Shown here piece by piece: positions 1 to 8,089 of a stretch of 64,000 bases of DNA (the stretch's first letter is position 1; every line of letters begins with the position of its first letter). The DNA comes from Paludibacteraceae bacterium (lineage in GTDB: Bacteria > Bacteroidota > Bacteroidia > Bacteroidales > Paludibacteraceae), in NCBI GenBank assembly GCA_016937795.1, contig JAFGVV010000016.1, positions 1 to 64,000 of the forward strand, in the 5' to 3' direction. A program made the position numbers and the translations under genes. Below the pieces are notes generated by a model, which made no database searches, was not told where the DNA came from, and was given only the letters and a program-made list of their open reading frames with translations.

Positions 1-431
1 AAAACCATAAAAACAGAGTTGGTAATTACGGGAAATAATCCCATAGGTATCAGCCATTGAATCATTTTATCAGCTGAAAAAAGGCCGAACGAGTTTAGCA
101 ACAGTGCCAGCAAATAAAATGCAATTGTAGATATTACTGTAAACAGCACACCCGCACTAAATATCTGACGCACTTCGCCTTGTGAGCGATTTTCGGAGCA
201 CAACTTTAATGTGGAACCATTGAAACCCATGCCTCCAATAACAGAAAAAACCGAAAGAAAAGTCATAATCACCTTTATACGTCCCACATCGTCGGGCGAC
301 AGTATGCCCGCCACAAAAAGCTGCGAAGCAAAAGCCACCGCCTGAATCAGCACATTAGCCGAAAGGAGGTGGAAAAAGCCGCGTGAGGAGTTTTCGGTAA
401 TTTGAGTTTTAATTTTTTGCCACATACTCAT
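1..431 (-). CDS. Polysaccharide flippase (Wzx/MATE-like), 3' end outside window
   Basis: Only the N-terminal 143 residues are visible; the gene leaves the window at position 1. It starts at an ATG at 431 (an in-frame ATG at 425 is a possible alternative), 7 bp after the stop of the asparagine-synthetase-like gene. Four hydrophobic segments are seen at about residues 20-45, 53-72, 89-113 and 124-143. The first loop carries SPDDVGRIK, resembling the conserved early loop of oligosaccharide flippases (LGPxxYG-like). Family knowledge: such proteins move lipid-linked glycan units across the inner membrane. The neighbouring glycosyltransferase and methyltransferase support this role. The identification rests on membrane pattern and context. 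Confidence 0.72.
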   Translation of the reverse strand, partial: MSMWQKIKTQITENSSRGFFHLLSANVLIQAVAFASQLFVAGILSPDDVGRIKVIMTFLSVFSVIGGMGFNGSTLKLCSENRSQGEVRQIFSAGVLFTVISTIAFYLLALLLNSFGLFSADKMIQWLIPMGLFPVITNSVFMV

Positions 432-438
432 AAGTCAT

Positions 439-2145
439 TCAAAATAAAAGTTTATATGCAGCAAGTAGTGTCAGAACCTGAGCTTTTTCGGTGATATTTC
501 CATTCTGATACATTGATTTACAATCGTCAGCAAGCTCTTTGTTGAACGAGAGAAGATGAAAATGCTCCGAGAAATAATTATCCAGATAATTCCGTACTTC
601 TATATTATTATCGTACCAGTACTGTTCGGGGGTCATATTGTTTTTCCACATCGAACGTACAGGTAAACGTTTGATAATGGCTCGTTTCGCTCTGTAATAA
701 AACCTTAGCAGATTGCTGTTAGTAGGTTTTCCCCCAATTGCTTCCCAGGTAAATTTTGCAGCATCAGGATGATGTTTGTTAATCCATTTAATATATATGG
801 CCTCCTTGTATCTTAATTTCATTGGGACAGATAAGACATATGACAACAAATCAACATCGAGAAACGGCGAGATACTTTCGCCAATTAGATCGAGAAATAA
901 AAAACCGTTGTTAGCCCCTGAAAAGGCCCGGGTATAGAACTTATATAACTCTTCTGTTTCGTAATTATTCAGATATTTTGCCTTAATGTCTTTTGTTTTG
1001 CGGTTTAAACCTTCTGAATAAACACCCATTTCTGCTGTTGGCTTTTTAGGGGTTGTGGCAGACAAATAACTTCCGAATACGGCATCTCCTATCATTCCGG
1101 TATGCACAATTCCTGAATTTTTGATTGAAACTTTCTGAAATGCATCAAACACATGCGATGCACTTGAGTATACAGTTAAGCCATCATTTACTTTTACCAC
1201 CTCATCAATACAACATAAACCATTGGGATTTAATGTATAAAAGTGTTGTTTTAATTTATAATCAGAGGATATTTGTTTTGAAATTATTTCGTCAGCATAT
1301 CCTTTTTCGGAAAATGAAAGTATTTGTTGAGGATATCCGCTTTTATGTGCAATAAGAGTAGTCATTCTGGAGTCGAGGCCACCACTTAAAGTCGAAAGAG
1401 AGTTTTTTTTATGTTTTATGTCAATGTCATATTCACGTTTGACAGCCTTTAAAAACAATGAGTCTATCTGGGGTATTATATCGTTCTCATTTTCAACAGT
1501 AGGCTTAATTTCTGATAAATGAAAATAACTTTTCAGTTCGGCTTTACTTTTTTTGAGTTCAAAAAATTCGCCGGCCCTTATTTGTTTTATCTGATTTACC
1601 AATGTCAAATCTCCCAACATAAAACCATTGCTCAACAACAGATATGCAGCTTCCAAATCAGGAGTAGTTTGAATATTCAGCGATCTTAAAGTTTCATGTA
1701 ACGTGAATAAATCAGTACCAAAAAGAGCAAAATCAGAATTAATAAAGTAAAATAGCTTCTTTGTGCCTGTATGATTATTAAATGTGAGATATGTTTGCGT
1801 TGATTTATTGTAGACAAAACCACAGAAATTCCCTCTGAATTTTTTGAAAAAGTTGTCCTCCTCAATCATCACACTAATCAATGAGTTTATGTCAGATACA
1901 TTATATTCTGCACACAACTCGTCAGAATTAGTGATAATGCCCTCTGTTACAATAAAGAATTTATCAGTATCAATCCATAGCTTTTCACTTAAAAACGTAT
2001 CTGCAGCATATTGCTCAACTTTAATATTTGCATGCTGAGAGATTCTCATTACATGTTTTTGCTGAAAATCAAAAGGTGTTTTCCAGCTAAATTCCGCAAA
2101 GTCGAAAGGATGATTTAATGAAATTGCAATATTAAACCCGTGCAT
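439..2145 (-). CDS. Asparagine synthetase-like amidotransferase with degenerate glutaminase site
   Basis: 568 residues with AsnB architecture. Residues 1-200 look like a class II (Ntn) glutamine amidotransferase fold, with the FRGNFCGF stretch at about 103-110 and a GTKKLFYF region at about 127-134. An ATP-pyrophosphatase synthase domain follows, with the PP-loop SGGLDSR at 254-260. The catalytic Cys expected directly after the start Met (MCG) is replaced by His (MHG), so the protein probably cannot use glutamine as an ordinary amidotransferase. It may use ammonia or act as an amide-bond-forming synthetase. The position between a methyltransferase and a flippase suggests modification of a surface glycan rather than bulk asparagine synthesis; that is inference. 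The start ATG is unambiguous. Confidence 0.8.
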   Translation of the reverse strand: MHGFNIAISLNHPFDFAEFSWKTPFDFQQKHVMRISQHANIKVEQYAADTFLSEKLWIDTDKFFIVTEGIITNSDELCAEYNVSDINSLISVMIEEDNFFKKFRGNFCGFVYNKSTQTYLTFNNHTGTKKLFYFINSDFALFGTDLFTLHETLRSLNIQTTPDLEAAYLLLSNGFMLGDLTLVNQIKQIRAGEFFELKKSKAELKSYFHLSEIKPTVENENDIIPQIDSLFLKAVKREYDIDIKHKKNSLSTLSGGLDSRMTTLIAHKSGYPQQILSFSEKGYADEIISKQISSDYKLKQHFYTLNPNGLCCIDEVVKVNDGLTVYSSASHVFDAFQKVSIKNSGIVHTGMIGDAVFGSYLSATTPKKPTAEMGVYSEGLNRKTKDIKAKYLNNYETEELYKFYTRAFSGANNGFLFLDLIGESISPFLDVDLLSYVLSVPMKLRYKEAIYIKWINKHHPDAAKFTWEAIGGKPTNSNLLRFYYRAKRAIIKRLPVRSMWKNNMTPEQYWYDNNIEVRNYLDNYFSEHFHLLSFNKELADDCKSMYQNGNITEKAQVLTLLAAYKLLF

Positions 2146-2154
2146 AAAATAATA

Positions 2155-2892
2155 TTAAAATTCGGCAATTAAAACAATACTATTGAAACAGTTAGCTTTA
2201 AATTTAGGAGTTATCCCCAAAAGTTGTCTTATTCGTTTAACAACTGTCATAAACAAAGGTAACTTCACTCTGTCGGCAAAATAGAGTTCAGGATCATTAA
2301 AACCGGCTTTGAGTGCTACACGTGTTAAGGTGTAAGGCGAAAACCAGTAATTGTGATCAGTGTTAATATTCTCGTTATTATTTCTGATATCTCTGACAGT
2401 CGTCAAATTATAAACATTTGGAGCCGTAATAATCAGTTTTTTTGTACAACTACCGTATTTTTTCTGAAGGTCAGCAAGAAACTTCACAGGATTTTCAACA
2501 TGTTCAATAAGTTCACCCAATACCATATAATCCCATTTGGTATCGCTACCCAAAATAATATCATCAACTTCTTTTCCGGGTAAAAATACATTATTCAAAC
2601 CAACCTCATTACAAATATATTTTATGGCCTCGTCATTTATGTCAATTCCAATGCATTGATTACAGTTTTGTGTAAGTAATCCGTGCAACCAATTACCATT
2701 TTTACGCTTTTGTTCAATGAGAGGGAGATGATCGGCACACCCCAAATGAATCACATTTTTATGTCTGGTAATTTGAACAAGTAATTCTGTTCTAGCCGTT
2801 TCAGGATATTTGTCCTTGCCAAAACTGACATCAAGTGCCGGCGAGAATTTTTTATCTGTCAGATATTCTGTTATTTCACTATTAAATTTCAT
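2155..2892 (-). CDS. Class I SAM-dependent methyltransferase
   Basis: 245 residues. The Rossmann-type SAM site is visible: motif I VIHLGCAD at about 47-54, an acidic ribose-binding strand IGIDIND at about 81-87, and a motif IV-like stretch DYMVLGELIEHVENP at about 121-135, as in ubiE/Methyltransf_11-type enzymes. The C-terminus has hydrophobic and basic residues but no clear membrane span. It lies 12 bp after the glycosyltransferase and 9 bp before the asparagine-synthetase-like gene, so it is probably cotranscribed with them. It likely methylates a sugar or a lipid-linked glycan intermediate; the substrate cannot be read from the sequence. Confidence 0.82.
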   Translation of the reverse strand: MKFNSEITEYLTDKKFSPALDVSFGKDKYPETARTELLVQITRHKNVIHLGCADHLPLIEQKRKNGNWLHGLLTQNCNQCIGIDINDEAIKYICNEVGLNNVFLPGKEVDDIILGSDTKWDYMVLGELIEHVENPVKFLADLQKKYGSCTKKLIITAPNVYNLTTVRDIRNNNENINTDHNYWFSPYTLTRVALKAGFNDPELYFADRVKLPLFMTVVKRIRQLLGITPKFKANCFNSIVLIAEF

Positions 2893-2904
2893 CTATGTTA
2901 TGTG

Positions 2905-4059
2905 TTATCGCTTTAAAGCTTTCAGATACTGATCATAAATTTCCTTTCCAACTGCCTCCATGCTAAATTTCGACTTTGCAACAGATTGTATTTCATCTGA
3001 TTTATAATCGCCGTAATGGTCAAGCATATATGAAATGCTTTCGGCGAGCGCTTCTTCGTCGAGCGGTGCTATGAGTATGCCATTTGAACTGTTTATGTGT
3101 TCGCTTATTCCGCCCACATTGCTGCTAATTACAGGTTTGCCACAAGCCAAACTTTCAGATATAACCACAGGTGAATTCTCATAATTAGAGAAAAGTACAA
3201 AAAAATCGGACTGCTGCATATACTCTGCAACTTGAGCAGGCATCTTTTCGCCAGTAAATTCGATCATTCCTTCAGGAAAGTTTAGATTCAGGGCATAATT
3301 GTGAATTGATTCAAAGTCGATGCCAGTACCTACTAAAGTTAATTTGAAATCTTCACGACTTTCTGAAACTGCTTTAAAGGCATTTAAAAGTCCTTTCAGG
3401 TTTTTGGCTTGTTCGTCAAAACAAGATACGTGTAATACCTGAGCAATTCTACTCTTATCTTTAATATTTTCTTCGAAGAAAAAGTTATCAACTGTATTAT
3501 TTATTACTTTATAATTCTGATTTTTAATATCATGCAAAATCATTGCATTTTTCAGATTCTCAGAGACAGGAAAAATAGCTTCAGCTTTTGCTGCAACCAT
3601 TTTGGTGGTCTTTTTTCGAATAAAGCCATGATACGAATTTCTAAGGGGTAAATATCTCGACCAGTGCTCGGTAAGTACATAAGGAATTCCGGTAATCAGT
3701 TTTATCAGAAATGCCATTAATCCTGTGCGGGTCAACACATTAGCATGTAAAATATCTGGTACAAAGCCATTTCTTTTAAGATGTTGCCAGCCTTTGTAAT
3801 AGGCTGTTAAATAATTCAGTTGTTTTATCAGTTTTTGGGCAATATTATTTGATTTGGCAGGAAAATAGACTATGGTTTCATTTACATTAGCTATTTTATT
3901 CGTAGAAATTTCAAAGCGGCTAATATCTGTGGAAGGATGAATGTAGAGGACTTCAACCTCACAAAACTGACTTACCGCCTGAGCATGTTTTCTGACAAAC
4001 AATCCGGCCATTTCGTCGTAACGATTGGGATACCAGGCTGAAATAAATAGAACTGTCAT
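2905..4059 (-). CDS. Glycosyltransferase family 4 (GT-B fold)
   Basis: 384 residues. The N-terminal acceptor domain opens with LFISAWYPNRYDEMAGLF, typical of GT4 enzymes, and has LTEHWSRY near 129-136. The C-terminal donor domain carries the EX7E motif (Glu294 and Glu302 in ENSPVVISE), followed by LACGKPVISSNVGGISE. Family knowledge: retaining GT4 enzymes transfer sugars from nucleotide-sugar donors to lipid-linked oligosaccharides on the cytoplasmic face. It sits 10 bp after the FemAB-like gene and 12 bp before the methyltransferase, within the polysaccharide operon. Donor and acceptor sugars are unknown. Confidence 0.9.
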   Translation of the reverse strand: MTVLFISAWYPNRYDEMAGLFVRKHAQAVSQFCEVEVLYIHPSTDISRFEISTNKIANVNETIVYFPAKSNNIAQKLIKQLNYLTAYYKGWQHLKRNGFVPDILHANVLTRTGLMAFLIKLITGIPYVLTEHWSRYLPLRNSYHGFIRKKTTKMVAAKAEAIFPVSENLKNAMILHDIKNQNYKVINNTVDNFFFEENIKDKSRIAQVLHVSCFDEQAKNLKGLLNAFKAVSESREDFKLTLVGTGIDFESIHNYALNLNFPEGMIEFTGEKMPAQVAEYMQQSDFFVLFSNYENSPVVISESLACGKPVISSNVGGISEHINSSNGILIAPLDEEALAESISYMLDHYGDYKSDEIQSVAKSKFSMEAVGKEIYDQYLKALKR

Positions 4060-4069
4060 TCGACGATTG

Positions 4070-4954
4070 TTATATTTTACCTACCAAAAATGCAGGTCTG
4101 AATTTTTTTATCACATAATATGGGCGATTGACAGCTCCAAAACCTTTATAAAACCGGGCAACACCTTCAATTTCAGAGCCTTCAAAATCGAGCAGGCAAT
4201 CTGAAGATGCGTTTGCTTTTATAATAGTATCAAGTAATAAAAACATGGCTGATGTTTTTTTTCCTTCATCGTTCGAAACTGGCACCAAATAAATGATTCT
4301 TCTTCCGGTTTTTAAAATACATAACGAGGCTAAAAGTTTTTTATCCTCATTTCTGATTCCAGGAATTTCAATTAAGGTCTGTTTTATGCCCTCTTTGAGC
4401 AGTTTACGTAATAAATCTTCCTGCGTATTTGTGTAGTTTTTATCTATCGAAAGATAGAAATCTATAAATTCATCTTTATCAACTGATTTGTCGATATACA
4501 AACCTGATTTTAATGCTCTTTGTATGTTGCGAATAGTGTTTTTCGAATACCCATTTGAAATATTTTCGTATGACATTTCGAGCCAAAGCACATAATTGGT
4601 TCTTTTAATAATTTCATTTTGTCCACTATTACAATCGTTCAAATTTATTTCGTAACTGTAATAAGGAATAGTTGATACAAACTGTTGAACAATGTCTTTT
4701 GTGATTTCAAATTCTGAAAAAATTCCAAGCTGTTGTGTTAATACAGGTTGTACAAGGTAAGGAATACCATACTTTCGCTTCACAGGCAATGGCATAATGT
4801 ATTCGTAGTTTTGAGTAATTAAAGCCTCCCAGCCGGGGGAAACAATATTTAGATACCAACTGTAAGCGTAACCAAATTGATTGACTGATCTGCTAAGGGT
4901 ATCATCCCAAAGGCGAAAATCAATTTCGTTATGTCGCAGATGCAAAATTTTCAT
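4070..4954 (-). CDS. FemAB/GNAT-like acyltransferase, first gene of the polysaccharide operon
   Basis: 294 residues. The pattern fits the FemAB-like double-GNAT family: an N-terminal W/Y-rich region (SWYLNIVSPGW, about 32-42), the central helix GYSKNTIRNIQRALKSG (about 135-151) that usually joins the two GNAT halves, and a C-terminal segment with DFEGSEIEGVARFYKGFGA, like the last GNAT strands. Family knowledge: such proteins transfer aminoacyl or acyl groups, classically in peptidoglycan bridges, but in Bacteroidota they also occur in surface-glycan clusters. Here the neighbours point to glycan decoration (inference). It is the promoter-proximal minus-strand gene, with a consensus promoter about 30 bp upstream. 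Confidence 0.72.
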   Translation of the reverse strand: MKILHLRHNEIDFRLWDDTLSRSVNQFGYAYSWYLNIVSPGWEALITQNYEYIMPLPVKRKYGIPYLVQPVLTQQLGIFSEFEITKDIVQQFVSTIPYYSYEINLNDCNSGQNEIIKRTNYVLWLEMSYENISNGYSKNTIRNIQRALKSGLYIDKSVDKDEFIDFYLSIDKNYTNTQEDLLRKLLKEGIKQTLIEIPGIRNEDKKLLASLCILKTGRRIIYLVPVSNDEGKKTSAMFLLLDTIIKANASSDCLLDFEGSEIEGVARFYKGFGAVNRPYYVIKKFRPAFLVGKI

Positions 4955-4980
4955 TTAGAGTTTATAATTCATTATTCAAA

Positions 4981-5012
4981 CAAAAGTAAGTTTTTTTTAC
5001 ACAATAACGCAA
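4981..5012 (-). promoter_or_regulatory. Bacteroidota-type promoter for the polysaccharide operon
   Basis: On the minus strand a TTG (5012-5010) is followed by 21 bp and then TACTTTTG (4988-4981), matching TTG-N19-21-TAnnTTTG. The -7 box ends 26 bp before the ATG of the FemAB-like gene. The match is exact in both boxes; promoter activity is inferred. Confidence 0.6.
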
Positions 5013-5091
5013 TTTTAGACTCATTATTTCCTTTAAACTGACGATTATTAGGTTGAAATTTAAAAATCGTTATTTTATTATGAACAAATTG

Positions 5092-5122
5092 TTGTTTTTT
5101 TCAATGGAATAAAGTAATTTTG
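5092..5122 (+). promoter_or_regulatory. Bacteroidota-type promoter for bactofilin
   Basis: TTG at 5092-5094, a 20-bp spacer, then TAATTTTG at 5115-5122. This matches the TTG / TAnnTTTG consensus. It lies 32 bp before the bactofilin ATG and points away from the polysaccharide promoter, so the 200-bp gap is a divergent promoter region. Confidence 0.65.
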
Positions 5123-5154
5123 AACGCTCAAAAAAATAGTTAAACATAAAAATC

Positions 5155-5520
5155 ATGGCCAGAGAAGTTGTTACAAATACTGGAGTTACATATAATTCAC
5201 TTACAAACGGCAGCAAAATTGTTGGAAAAATTATCGCTGACAACGATTTCAGAATCGACGGAGAAGTGGAAGGCGAAATAATTTGTAATGGAAAAGTAAT
5301 AGTGGGTATCAATGGATTACTCAAAGGTTCTATTTCGTGCATTAACGCTGAAATTATTGGTAATGTAGTAGGGGATATTGTAGTTTCAGATAGTTTGTTA
5401 CTCCGGAGTACCGCTAACATTAAAGGCGATGTAAAAACTAAAACTCTTTCGGTTGAACCTAATGCAATATTCAATGGAACATGTTCGATGCGCAACGAGT
5501 CGGAGCTAAATGCTGTCTGA
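5155..5520 (+). CDS. Bactofilin (polymer-forming cytoskeletal protein)
   Basis: 121 residues, a normal size for a bactofilin. After about 20 less ordered residues it is made of short beta-strand repeats with regularly spaced Ile/Val and Gly. Examples are SKIVGKIIADNDFRIDGEVEG, shortened here to its core FRIDGEVEGEI, then CNGKVIVGINGLLKGSI and SLLLRSTANIKGDVKT. This is the right-handed beta-helix pattern of the family. Family knowledge: bactofilins self-assemble without nucleotide into filaments that scaffold envelope enzymes. No membrane segment is seen. It has its own promoter and a strong terminator, so it is probably monocistronic. It lies beside the polysaccharide operon, but a functional link is not shown. 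Confidence 0.92.
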   Translation: MAREVVTNTGVTYNSLTNGSKIVGKIIADNDFRIDGEVEGEIICNGKVIVGINGLLKGSISCINAEIIGNVVGDIVVSDSLLLRSTANIKGDVKTKTLSVEPNAIFNGTCSMRNESELNAV

Positions 5521-5543
5521 AACATGAAGAATAAATAACATTT

Positions 5544-5576
5544 AAACGTTGAAGTAAAACACTTCGACGTTTTTTT
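5544..5576 (+). terminator. Rho-independent terminator after bactofilin
   Basis: Twelve-base stem 5544-5555 pairs with 5561-5572 (one G-U pair), with a 5-base AAAAC loop and a T-run. It starts 24 bp after the bactofilin stop codon. Confidence 0.85.
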
Positions 5577-5601
5577 GTTCTAAATAATAAGTAACTTACA
5601 T

Positions 5602-6582
5602 ATGAAATACAAAGCACTTGTCACTGAAGAAACCACAAATGGTTATACAAATTCAATAAAAATACTTGACACGGAATTGCTACCGAAAGGAGATGTACTG
5701 GTTAAGGTTCATTATTCGTCACTAAATTACAAAGATGCACTTTCGGCAAGTGGAAACAAAGGTGTTACTAAAAGCTACCCTCATACGCCCGGTATTGATG
5801 CAGCAGGTGTGGTGGAAGTATCTGATTCGGCCGATTTTTCTGTTGGCGATCAGGTAATTGTGTCGGGATATGATTTGGGTATGAATACCCCGGGAGGATT
5901 TTCCGAATATATTCGCGTACCTTCACATTGGGTTGTAAAACTGCCGGCCAGACTATCAATGAAGGAAGCTATGATTATTGGTACAGCTGGGTTTACAGCC
6001 GGAATATCAGTAACACGCTTAAGTGAACTTGTAAAGCCGGAAGCCGGAAAAATTATTGTAACCGGTGCTACAGGTGGGGTGGGCTCGGTTGCGCTTTCAA
6101 TTCTAAATGGAATAGGTTACAAAACAGTAGCTGTTTCGGGAAAAGCTTCGGAATACGATTTCCTCAAAAGTCTTGGCGTTTCGGAGATTATCACCCGCGA
6201 AGATTTTGCCTCTGTTGATAAACGCCCCATCCTTTCATCCCGCTTTGCCGGTGGAATTGATACTGTGGGCGGACCAATTCTTGAGAATGTAGTAAAAACT
6301 CTTCATCCACTTGGTGCAGTAACCACATGCGGGAGTGTATCATCTACCCAGCTAAATATGAGTGTATTCCCATTTATATTGCGTGGGATTTCATTGATTG
6401 GAGTATCGGCACAAAACTATCCGATGGAGTTGCGCAAACCACTTTGGAAAAAATTAGCAACCGATTGGAAGCCTGCTCATTTGATGAATTTATACGACGA
6501 AATTTCGCTTGATGAGCTTCTACCGGTTATGGATATGATATTGCAGGGCAAATTAAAAGGCAGAACATTGATAAAAATTTAA
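5602..6582 (+). CDS. acuI: YhdH/AcuI-type NAD(P)H-dependent oxidoreductase (MDR superfamily)
   Basis: 326 residues, the usual size for the YhdH/YhfP subgroup of zinc-independent medium-chain reductases. The N-terminal GroES-like domain has SSLNYKDALSASG (about 39-51) and HTPGIDAAGVV (about 61-71), both typical of the subgroup. The Rossmann domain has TGATGGVGS at 154-162. No structural-zinc cysteine cluster is present. Family knowledge: AcuI/YhdH reduces acryloyl-CoA to propionyl-CoA with NADPH. The exact substrate here is inferred from the family. It stands alone between the bactofilin terminator and the dapL promoter region. Confidence 0.85.
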   Translation: MKYKALVTEETTNGYTNSIKILDTELLPKGDVLVKVHYSSLNYKDALSASGNKGVTKSYPHTPGIDAAGVVEVSDSADFSVGDQVIVSGYDLGMNTPGGFSEYIRVPSHWVVKLPARLSMKEAMIIGTAGFTAGISVTRLSELVKPEAGKIIVTGATGGVGSVALSILNGIGYKTVAVSGKASEYDFLKSLGVSEIITREDFASVDKRPILSSRFAGGIDTVGGPILENVVKTLHPLGAVTTCGSVSSTQLNMSVFPFILRGISLIGVSAQNYPMELRKPLWKKLATDWKPAHLMNLYDEISLDELLPVMDMILQGKLKGRTLIKI

Positions 6583-6764
6583 TTAATAATTCTTTTTTTT
6601 GAGCAATTTTTTATAATGTGGTTTTTTGCAAACTGTTATATTGTAGTTCAAACCAATAATAGCATTGAACATTGTAAGTAAAATGATACCTTAATCAATA
6701 ATACAATATTTATCTGCAACTATTGTATATAATTTCTCACTTCTGTTTTTATTACTCGAAAAAA

Positions 6765-6782
6765 ATATGCAAATTTGCATAT
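6765..6782. promoter_or_regulatory. Perfect 18-bp palindrome upstream of dapL
   Basis: The sequence ATATGCAAATTTGCATAT is exactly self-complementary. It ends 33 bp before the dapL start codon, where a promoter or operator would be expected. A regulator site is inferred; no regulator can be named. No classic TAnnTTTG box is seen between it and the gene. Confidence 0.45.
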
Positions 6783-6815
6783 GAATTGAACTTTTCATTA
6801 TAAAAGCGATATAAA

Positions 6816-8042
6816 ATGGCATTAGCGAACGAAAACTACCTGAAAACTCCCGAAATTTACTGTTTCGATGAGATTGAAAAGCGCGTCAATGCCTACAAAC
6901 TACTTCATCCCGACAAAAAAATTATCCGACTTGGCGTAGGCGATGTGACCCGCGCATTACCGAACGAAGTAGTTAAAGCGATGCACGGAGCTATCGACGA
7001 AATGGCTTTTCAGGCTACTTTCAGAGGTTATAGTCCGCCTCAGGGTTACGATTTTCTGATTGAAAAAATTCTTAAAGATTACCGCTCAATGGGCATTACG
7101 CTCGACAAAGAAAGCATTTTTATAAACGATGGCGCAAAATCAGATATCGGAAATATCGGTCATGTGCTGGGGCGCGATAATATTATTGCCATTGCCGAAC
7201 CGGTATATCCTGTGTACGAGAATGCTACCATCATGAGTGGTCGTGCCGGTTTTCAAACCGAAGATGGTAAATGGAGTAATGTGGTTTACTTGCGCTGTGA
7301 CCAAGAAACAGGCTTTATCCCCGAACTTCCTCAGGAAAAGGTTGACATTATTTATCTCTGTAATCCAAATAATCCTACAGGTACTTCACTCAATAAAATT
7401 GAACTCAAACGTTTTGTTGATTATGCTATTGAGCAAGATGCAATCATTGTATACGATGCTGCTTATCAGGCATATGTTACTGAGGACGATGTTCCAAAAA
7501 GTATATATGAAATAAAAGGTGCCAAAAAAGTTGCCATAGAAATTCGTTCGTTTTCGAAAACAGCTGGTTTTACTGGTTTGCGATGCGGATTTTCAGTTTT
7601 TCCACCCGAAATTACTGTTCACAATATGATGGGCGAAGGTTTTCCTTTAATAAAACTGTGGAGCCGACGAAATGCAAATTACACAAACGGTGTGTCGTAT
7701 GTGGTTCAAAGAGGAGCAGAGGCTGTATTTAGCCGTAAAGGAAAAGCTGAAGTACGCGAACTTGTGAATTATTATTTAAATAATGCTTCTCTTATTCGTA
7801 AAGAACTACTTTCGATGGGATTAAAAGTGTATGGTGGGAAAAGTTCGCCCTATGTTTGGTTTAAAACTCCCGATGGTGAAGCTTCATGGAAATTTTTCCA
7901 ACAATTATTATACGAATTTCAAATTGTAGGTACTCCCGGTGTTGTTTTTGGTAATGCAGGTGAAGGCTATATGCGTTTTACCGGTTTTAGTAGTCGCGAA
8001 GGTACTGAAATGGCCATGCAACGAATACGTGGCAATTTATAA
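6816..8042 (+). CDS. dapL: LL-diaminopimelate aminotransferase
   Basis: 408 residues, the normal DapL length. Class I/II PLP aminotransferase features are visible: CNPNNPTG at 182-189, a YDAAYQAY stretch near 213-220, and the PLP lysine Lys248 in SFSKTAGFTG. The N-terminus YLKTPEIYCFDEIEKRV and the GVGDVTRALP stretch are typical of DapL. The enzyme converts tetrahydrodipicolinate directly to LL-diaminopimelate, bypassing the succinyl or acetyl branches of lysine and peptidoglycan-precursor synthesis. It is 47 bp upstream of glmS, another cell-wall precursor enzyme, so the two may share a transcript. Confidence 0.95.
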   Translation: MALANENYLKTPEIYCFDEIEKRVNAYKLLHPDKKIIRLGVGDVTRALPNEVVKAMHGAIDEMAFQATFRGYSPPQGYDFLIEKILKDYRSMGITLDKESIFINDGAKSDIGNIGHVLGRDNIIAIAEPVYPVYENATIMSGRAGFQTEDGKWSNVVYLRCDQETGFIPELPQEKVDIIYLCNPNNPTGTSLNKIELKRFVDYAIEQDAIIVYDAAYQAYVTEDDVPKSIYEIKGAKKVAIEIRSFSKTAGFTGLRCGFSVFPPEITVHNMMGEGFPLIKLWSRRNANYTNGVSYVVQRGAEAVFSRKGKAEVRELVNYYLNNASLIRKELLSMGLKVYGGKSSPYVWFKTPDGEASWKFFQQLLYEFQIVGTPGVVFGNAGEGYMRFTGFSSREGTEMAMQRIRGNL

Positions 8043-8089
8043 AAGTTAAAAACTGATCTGATTAATTATATAATTACTGAATTAAATTT

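Noticed and set aside
8043..8089. glmS-type ribozyme upstream of glmS
   Set aside because: The gap to dapL is only 47 bp and too short and AT-rich to hold the ribozyme core.
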